Origin: Phycisphaerae bacterium
Lineage (GTDB): Bacteria; Planctomycetota; Phycisphaerae; JAJVII01
Assembly: GCA_028706835.1 (NCBI GenBank)
Contig: JAQTVL010000016.1
Coordinates: 1-19,140, forward strand
Direction: 5' to 3'
Length of the DNA stretch: 19,140 nt
The notes under the pieces are model-generated. The model made no database searches. It saw only the letters and a list, made by a program, of their open reading frames with translations, and was not told where the DNA came from. Of this stretch, positions 14,754-19,140 are shown piece after piece; within the stretch, counting starts at the first letter, position 1; every line of letters begins with the position of its first letter. The translations under genes were made by a program, and so were the position numbers.

Positions 14754-15959
14754 TCACGTCGGGACGTAGCCAATCTCTTCATCGGTCAGGTAGCAGCCGG
14801 GGTCCGGGGCCCAGGGGTCGCCGGTGGCGCGCTCGGCGCGGACCCGCAGCGAGCCGCCGCACATGCTGAAGAATTTGCATGCGGTCGCGGCGCAGCGGCC
14901 GTGGATCTTCGCGGCCTTGTTCTTCAGGCCGGCCATCAGCGGGTCGGACGTGTCGGTCCAGATTTGGCTGAACGGGCGTTTGAGCACGTTGCCGAAGCTG
15001 TAGTGCATCCAGAACTGGTCCGGGTGGACGTTGCCGAAGAAGTCGATGCAGCCGATGCCCACGCCGCTGGAGAACAGCCCGCCGCCGTTCCATTCGATCA
15101 GCTTGCGTGCGCGTTCAGCCGCGGCGGGGTTCTCCTTCAGCAGCTTCATGTAGAGGTAGACGCCGTCGACGTGGTTGTCGACGGTGAGAATCTCGATGTC
15201 CTTGCCCCGCTTGGCGTAGTCGGCCGTGCGGCGCAGGATCACGTCCATCGCGGCCCGCGTCTCAGCCGGCGTCAGGTCCATTGCCTGCCCGGCGATCTGG
15301 CTGCCGCGCCCGGAGTAGGCCAGGTGGTAGAAGCACGCCCGCGGGATGTGGTGGGCCTCGATGAAATCGAAGATCGCGTCGAGGTGCTGCACGTTGTGGC
15401 GGGTGAGCGTCATTCGCAGGCCTACCCGCTGGCCGAGCTTTCGCAGGCGGTCGAACGCACCCATCGCCCGGTCGAACGATCCGGGCACGCCGCGGAAGTG
15501 GTCGTTCACCTCGCCGATGCCATCCAGGCTGATGCCGACGTAGGTGAACCCCGCGGCGGCGATGGCCGCGGCCCGCGCCTCGTCGATGAGCGTGCCGTTG
15601 GTGGACAGCGTCGGGCGAAGGCCCTTGGAGCGGGCATAGGCGACGAGCTGGAGCAGGTCCGGCCGGGTGGTCGGCTCGCCGCCGGAGAACAGGATGGCGG
15701 GGATCTTGAAGGCCGCCAGGTCGTCGATGACGGCGAAGCACTGCTCGGTGGTCAGTTCGCCGGCGTAGTTCTTCGCCTCGCTGTCGGTGTAGCAGTGCAG
15801 GCAACGCAGGTTGCACTTGCGGGTGATGTTCCAGACGACGATCGGCTTGCGTTCGCCGGCGGACTGCGACGCGGCCGGGTCGTGCGAACCGGCCCGCCCG
15901 TAGCGAATGGCGTCGCCGGGGCTTTCCAGGCCGCAGTAGAGCTTGCTGATGTGGATCAT
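14754..15959 (-). CDS. ahbC: AhbC-like radical SAM enzyme: 12,18-didecarboxysiroheme deacetylase
   Basis: This 401-aa radical SAM/SPASM protein is likely AhbC of the alternative heme pathway, removing two acetate side chains from 12,18-didecarboxysiroheme to give iron-coproporphyrin III. The N-terminus, MIHISKLYCGLESPGDAIRYG, matches the AhbC family opening. The radical SAM cluster motif is CNLRCLHC (Cys49, Cys53, Cys56), with GGEP at about 93-96 in ILFSGGEPTTRPD. C-terminal cysteines Cys356, Cys361, Cys367 and Cys389 probably hold an auxiliary cluster. Start is ATG 15959, with GGAG seven bases upstream. It follows ahbD after 97 bp filled by an inverted word repeat. AhbA/AhbB are not in the window. 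The heme d1 enzyme NirJ is the closest alternative, but no nir genes are present and the partner is AhbD-like. Confidence 0.83.
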   Translation of the reverse strand: MIHISKLYCGLESPGDAIRYGRAGSHDPAASQSAGERKPIVVWNITRKCNLRCLHCYTDSEAKNYAGELTTEQCFAVIDDLAAFKIPAILFSGGEPTTRPDLLQLVAYARSKGLRPTLSTNGTLIDEARAAAIAAAGFTYVGISLDGIGEVNDHFRGVPGSFDRAMGAFDRLRKLGQRVGLRMTLTRHNVQHLDAIFDFIEAHHIPRACFYHLAYSGRGSQIAGQAMDLTPAETRAAMDVILRRTADYAKRGKDIEILTVDNHVDGVYLYMKLLKENPAAAERARKLIEWNGGGLFSSGVGIGCIDFFGNVHPDQFWMHYSFGNVLKRPFSQIWTDTSDPLMAGLKNKAAKIHGRCAATACKFFSMCGGSLRVRAERATGDPWAPDPGCYLTDEEIGYVPT

Positions 15960-15973
15960 CGGAACTCCAAATG

Positions 15974-16053
15974 CAGTGGTCAGTGGTCAGTGGTCGGTGG
16001 CCAGTAACAGGGTCGTTAGCTGCTGACCACTGACCACTGGCCACTAGCCACTG
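15974..16053. repeat. Inverted heptamer-word repeat, CAGTGGT family
   Basis: Left arm: CAGTGGT three times, then CGGTGGC-CAG. Right arm: CTGACC-ACTGACC-ACTGGCC-ACTAGCC-ACTG. Over 31 positions the arms are inverse at 26, and all five differences are transitions; 28 can pair if G·U is allowed. The loop is 18 bases. The element fills the spacer between the ahbD stop (16057-16059) and the ahbC ribosome binding site. Confidence 0.85.
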
Positions 16054-16056
16054 TTC

Positions 16057-17175
16057 TTACACTCCCTCTTTCAGTTTCATCGGCACATACGCGCAGTAGG
16101 GCTCTTCGCCCATGTAGTCGCCGCCGGCGAAGTGGGCCCGCGCCCGGCAGCCGGAGCATACTTTCGAGTATTCGCACACGCCGCACTTGCCGCCGAGTTG
16201 GCCGGTGTCGCGCAGGCGGGCGAACACGCTCGAATCGTTCCAGATCGTCATGAAGGGCAACTCGTTCACGTTGCCGCACGACACCGGCAGATAGCCGCAG
16301 GGGAACACGTCGCCGGTATGGCTGATGAAGCACACGCTCGTGCCCGCCAGGCAGCCGCGGGTCATCGCGCTCATGCCGTGGGTCGAGACGTTCAGCGGCC
16401 GGCCGTCCGCCCGCGACCGCTGCCGGGCGATGCGGTAGTAGTGCGGGGCGCAGGTGGCCTTGACGAACAGCTTCTCTTCGCGGCTGCGGTCGTAGAGCCA
16501 GTTGAGCACCTGCTCGTAGCGGTCGGCGGAGAGCATGTCGGTTGCGGGCAGGTCCGCGCCGCAGCCGACGGGCACGAGCATGAACAGGTGCAGCGCCTCG
16601 ACGCCGAGGTCGAGGGCAAGCTGGTAGACCCGGTCGAGCTGGTCGACGTTGTGCCGGGCGACCGTGCAGTTGATCTGCGTCGACACGCCGGCCGCCCGCA
16701 GGTGGTTCAGCCCCGCGCACGCGGCGGCGAAGCAGCCCGGCTGGCAGCGGAGGTAATCGTGGGTCTCCTCATCCGCGCCGTCGAGGCTGACCGACACGCG
16801 GCGGATGTGGGCGTCGCGGATTTTGGCGGCCACGGCTGCGTCGATCAGGGTGCCGTTGGTGGCCAGTGCGGTGGGCAGGCCCTTTTCGTGGGCGAATTGG
16901 GCCAGTTCGTAGATGTCCGGGCGGATCAGCGGCTCGCCGCCGGAGAAGACGAAGATCGGCTCGCCGACCTCGCGGACGGCGGCGATCATCCGCTTCGCCT
17001 GCTCGGTCGTCAGGTCCGACTTGGACAGCTCGAGCGACACGTCGAGGCGGCGGCAGTGCCGGCACTGGAGGTTGCACCCGGCGGTCGACTCCCAGAACAC
17101 CAGCCGAAGCGCATAGCGGCTGCCCGCCTGCGAGTGCGGATGGCCGGTATGCTGATCGGACGCCGGATCGGTCAT
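16057..17175 (-). CDS. ahbD: AhbD-like radical SAM heme b synthase
   Basis: This 372-aa radical SAM/SPASM protein is likely AhbD, which oxidatively decarboxylates two propionates of iron-coproporphyrin III to make heme b. The radical cluster is CNLQCRHC (Cys34, Cys38, Cys41) after LRLVFWESTAG, the usual AhbD lead-in; FVFSGGEPLIRPD follows. The C-terminal part has CLAGTSVCFISHTGDVFPCGYLP and the SPASM set CGVCEYSKVCSGC (331-343) plus Cys361, enough for auxiliary clusters. The start is ATG 17175, with GGGAG about ten bases upstream; the longer frame to 17274 adds residues unlike the family. The order ahbD-ahbC supports joint function. Other SPASM enzymes (peptide maturases) are the main alternative, but no precursor peptide gene is seen nearby. 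Confidence 0.82.
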   Translation of the reverse strand: MTDPASDQHTGHPHSQAGSRYALRLVFWESTAGCNLQCRHCRRLDVSLELSKSDLTTEQAKRMIAAVREVGEPIFVFSGGEPLIRPDIYELAQFAHEKGLPTALATNGTLIDAAVAAKIRDAHIRRVSVSLDGADEETHDYLRCQPGCFAAACAGLNHLRAAGVSTQINCTVARHNVDQLDRVYQLALDLGVEALHLFMLVPVGCGADLPATDMLSADRYEQVLNWLYDRSREEKLFVKATCAPHYYRIARQRSRADGRPLNVSTHGMSAMTRGCLAGTSVCFISHTGDVFPCGYLPVSCGNVNELPFMTIWNDSSVFARLRDTGQLGGKCGVCEYSKVCSGCRARAHFAGGDYMGEEPYCAYVPMKLKEGV

Positions 17176-17201
17176 GGTCCGAGGTCTCCCAAAGGCGCTA
17201 A

Positions 17202-17207
17202 AGTATA
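17202..17207 (-). promoter_or_regulatory. Possible -10 box for ahbD
   Basis: TATACT on the minus strand (five of six consensus positions) would start transcription about 20 nt before the ahbD ATG. No good -35 box is at the right distance, so the site may need an activator or may be coincidental. This 112-bp spacer between the DUF2007 gene and ahbD is the only same-strand spacer above 90 bp without a palindromic repeat. Confidence 0.3.
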
Positions 17208-17287
17208 TCCGGGGGGCTGGGCAGAAGTAAGCCTTTTGCCTCTGTACTACGTTCGGGGGGACTCGTCGGGCCAAGGATTCCGCCGGC

Positions 17288-17587
17288 TCATTCCAGGTCG
17301 TTCGGCTCTTCCGGCGGCGTCTCCTCGGCTTCGCGCTCGAACTCCTCTTCGTCCTCGGGCGCGATATGTTGCTCGGCCAGGATGGCCTCGGCGTCGGCCT
17401 TCATATCGTCCGGGACAAGCACCGGCACGCCGCCATCGAGGACCGACATTGGCATGCCGCCGACCTCGCTGTGGCCGCCCTCGAGGATGGCCGGGATGTC
17501 GTTGCTGTTGAGCAGCGTCTTGAGGAACTCGGCCTCTTCCACGCTGCCGGCCATCAATACTCGCACATACTCACGCGTGCTCGCCAT
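17288..17587 (-). CDS. DUF2007 family protein (putative signal-transducing protein)
   Basis: This small 99-aa cytoplasmic protein matches the DUF2007 pattern: an N-terminal YVRVLMAGSVEEAEFLKTLLNSNDIPAILEG, a variable loop, then VPVLVPDDMKADAEAILAEQ. The family has a ferredoxin-like alpha/beta fold; its biochemical role is not established. The last 25 residues are strongly acidic (EDEEEFEREAEETPPEEPND), probably disordered. I start at ATG 17587, because GGAGGAG precedes it six bases away and the longer frame to 17698 adds non-family residues. It is upstream of ahbD on the same strand with a 112-bp gap, and diverges from miaA. Nothing links it to heme synthesis except position. Confidence 0.8.
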   Translation of the reverse strand: MASTREYVRVLMAGSVEEAEFLKTLLNSNDIPAILEGGHSEVGGMPMSVLDGGVPVLVPDDMKADAEAILAEQHIAPEDEEEFEREAEETPPEEPNDLE

Positions 17588-17659
17588 GGGCGTCTCCTCC
17601 TCGATTGTGGGCCGTCGATGCCACCGGATCTTGAGCATCACCGCAAGGCCGTCACCACA

Positions 17660-17665
17660 ACTATA
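17660..17665 (-). promoter_or_regulatory. Possible -10 box for the DUF2007 gene
   Basis: TATAGT on the minus strand (five of six consensus positions) lies 73 bases before the ATG at 17587. No convincing -35 box is at the right distance, so confidence is low. Confidence 0.22.
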
Positions 17666-17733
17666 GCCGCGCTTTTGGGGATGTGCGTATTCTTTCATTT
17701 GGCACTTGGCACTCGGCCGGTGGCACTCCTATC

Positions 17734-18675
17734 ATGGACGCCATGTCGGATCGGCCTGGGATTACCGTGATTCTCGGCGTGACCGCGTGCGGCAAGAGCG
17801 CCGTGGCCATGGAGTTAGCTCGCGCCCGCGGCGGCGGGGAAATCCTGTCGGTCGACTCGATGCAGGTGTATCGGCGGATGGACATCGGGACGGCCAAGCC
17901 CACGCCGGCGGAGCAGGCGGCCACGCGCCATCACCTGATCGACGTGGTCGAGCCGAGCGAGACGTTCTCGGCGGCCCGCTACGTCCAGTTGGCGGAGTCC
18001 GCCATCGCCGATATGCACAGCCGGTTCGTGCCGATCCTCGCGGTCGGCGGGACGTCGCTGTACCTCAAAGCGCTGGCGGAAGGCTTGTTCGAAGGCCCCC
18101 CGGCTGACGCCGCGATCCGCAGCGAACTTCACGAGCGGGCGGAACGCGAAGGGGCAGCCACCCTGCACGCGGAACTGGCCGCCGTCGATCCGCAGGCGGG
18201 CGAGCGAATCCACCCCAACGACCTCCGCCGGATCGTCCGGGCGATCGAGGTGCATCGCCTGACCGGCCTGCCGATCAGCCAGTTGCAGCAGCAGTTCGGC
18301 CGGCTGCGCGAGGACTACGCCTTTACGTTCGTCGGGCTGCGCCGCGACCCGGACGAGGAGAGCCGACGGATCAACGAGCGCGTCAAGCTGATGGTGCGGC
18401 AGGGGCTGGTGGAAGAGACGCAGCGGCTGCTGACGGAGCCGGCGGGCCTGTCGCGCCAGGCCCGCCAGGCGCTGGGCTACGCGCAGATCGTCGACTTCAT
18501 CGAAGGGCGCCTGAGCCTGACCAAGGCCGTCGAGCAGATCAAGGTCGCGACGCGGCAGTTCGCCAAGCACCAGCGGACGTGGTTCCGGCGGTTCCCCGGC
18601 GTCCGGTGGATCGACCTGGCGGAGACGATTTCGCCGCGCGAAGTGGCGGAGAGGATTGATGCGGACCTCCCATGA
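17734..18675 (+). CDS. miaA: MiaA: tRNA dimethylallyltransferase
   Basis: This 313-aa cytoplasmic enzyme transfers a dimethylallyl group to N6 of A37 in tRNAs that read UNN codons. Its P-loop is GVTACGKS (residues 15-22), where most members have GPTASGKS/T. DSMQVYRRMDIGTAKP, HHLIDVVEP, FSAARYV and AVGGTSLYLKAL follow in the family order. The C-terminal half has NDLRRIVRAIEV, the ALGYAQIVDFIEG segment and FAKHQRTWFRRF, all typical. The length is normal. Two ATGs are possible, 17734 and 17743 (MDAMSDRPG); neither has a strong ribosome binding site, and GGA at 17736 could serve the second. It diverges from the DUF2007 gene; only repeats follow downstream. Confidence 0.95.
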   Translation: MDAMSDRPGITVILGVTACGKSAVAMELARARGGGEILSVDSMQVYRRMDIGTAKPTPAEQAATRHHLIDVVEPSETFSAARYVQLAESAIADMHSRFVPILAVGGTSLYLKALAEGLFEGPPADAAIRSELHERAEREGAATLHAELAAVDPQAGERIHPNDLRRIVRAIEVHRLTGLPISQLQQQFGRLREDYAFTFVGLRRDPDEESRRINERVKLMVRQGLVEETQRLLTEPAGLSRQARQALGYAQIVDFIEGRLSLTKAVEQIKVATRQFAKHQRTWFRRFPGVRWIDLAETISPREVAERIDADLP

Positions 18676-18747
18676 TTCGGCCTGGTTCAAGACCGGCGGA
18701 GACCGTCGCTTTTTTCGAGACTGTAGCACGAATCCCGGAAGATTCTT

Positions 18748-18828
18748 CGGCCCCGAAGGGGCCGGAGCGCATAGCCGGGGGCGCAAGCCTGCGGTTAGCG
18801 ATTGCTAACCCGGAAGCCCCAACGGGGC
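18748..18828 (+). repeat. Four consecutive hairpins after miaA
   Basis: In order: CGGCCCC-GAA-GGGGCCG (18748-18764, perfect); CCGGGGGC-GCAA-GCCTGCGG (18775-18794, one mispair and one wobble, with a GNRA-type loop); GGTTAGC-GATT-GCTAACC (18793-18810, perfect, sharing two bases with the previous stem); and GCCCC-AAC-GGGGC (18816-18828, perfect). The block starts 72 bases after the miaA stop. There is no T-run. It looks like a dispersed structured repeat rather than a simple terminator; I recall similar text from planctomycete genomes, but that is unverified here. Confidence 0.75.
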
Positions 18829-18910
18829 GACGGCAGTGTCGCTTTCGCCCTTCGGGTTTGTCCCCCGCGAGAGGCGAACTCCCCCTCGCATCACTCTACT
18901 CCCGGATTAT

Positions 18911-19093
18911 TCACCACAGAGGGCACAGAGGGTACAGAGTCAAGTGCGGATAAGAAGTCTATCAGAGTCGTGGGGTTCACCTTCAAGGTGGTTGTTCGCC
19001 GGTCGGCGACAGAGAATAGGCTCCGAGAAAAGTCCTTTTAGTTTCTTGGCTTAATGGCTTAAGTCTCTGTGTCCTCTGTGCTCTCTGTGATGA
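18911..19093 (+). repeat. Inverted 9-mer word repeat, CACAGAGGG family
   Basis: Left arm 18911-18939 (TCAC, then CACAGAGGG, CACAGAGGG, TACAGAG) and right arm 19065-19093 (CTCTGTGTC, CTCTGTGCT, CTCTGTGATGA) can pair at 28 of 29 positions as plus-strand RNA, three of them G·U. The arms enclose 125 bases. All four arm differences are transitions. Confidence 0.85.
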
Positions 19094-19140
19094 AAGCGGC
19101 GCGAGTTTCATTCCGCCCGCGTCGTCGGTTTCGGGGCGAC

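Larger units (their letters stand above)
18676..19140. other. Gene-free region after miaA, rich in repeats
   Basis: No coding region is supported in these 465 bp; the open frames cross hairpins and lack ribosome binding sites. It holds a four-hairpin cluster (18748-18828) and a long inverted 9-mer word repeat (18911-19093). Between the arms there is a small hairpin CACCTTCAAGGTG near 18978-18990 and a TTGGCTTAATGGCTTAAG word pair near 19046-19063. I see nothing recognisable in 19094-19140. Confidence 0.7.

Noticed and set aside
14154..16007. Long plus-strand open frame (617 codons) overlapping the end of addA and all of ahbC
   Set aside because: It is out of frame with addA and antisense to a clear radical SAM gene; its composition is that of a shadow frame.

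Overview
The window is GC-rich, gene-dense bacterial chromosome. Gene content points to a planctomycete-like bacterium, possibly of the Phycisphaerae type: a GldG-type ABC cluster with a DUF4340-like partner, AddAB instead of RecBCD, and an AhbC/AhbD heme branch. The many short dispersed palindromic repeats fit too. This placement is inference; no rRNA or other marker gene is present.

Layout. (1) 1-4904, minus strand: an operon read right to left, with an ABC ATPase, an ABC-2 type permease, a very long GldG-like auxiliary protein, and the start of a DUF4340-like protein cut off by the window edge. (2) 4905-5544: a 640-bp divergent intergenic region, AT-richer in its right half. It has a TTGACA promoter candidate facing each way, two hairpins with C-rich loops, and two perfect palindromes near the rightward start. 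(3) 5545-6957, plus: a PIG-L/LmbE deacetylase and a QueD-type 6-carboxytetrahydropterin synthase. (4) 7003-14697, plus: addB and addA, the complete AddAB double-strand-break repair helicase-nuclease. (5) 14754-17587, minus: a DUF2007 protein, ahbD and ahbC, the last two steps of siroheme-dependent heme synthesis. (6) 17734-18675, plus: miaA, followed by 465 bp of repeats without a gene.

The most unusual layer is the repeats. One palindrome family (family A, five copies) shows compensatory base changes in its stem. It occurs between genes, in a tandem 57-bp duplication that includes the end of the PIG-L gene, and in frame inside addA. Five further families are built alike: two inverted arms, each a run of degenerate 7-mer or 9-mer words. 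Different families fill the spacers ATPase/permease, PIG-L/queD, addB/addA and ahbD/ahbC, and one lies downstream of miaA. Three repeats are read in frame inside addB without breaking it. Of the six same-strand spacers longer than 90 bp, five contain such an element. No CRISPR array, tRNA, rRNA, transposase or phage gene was found.
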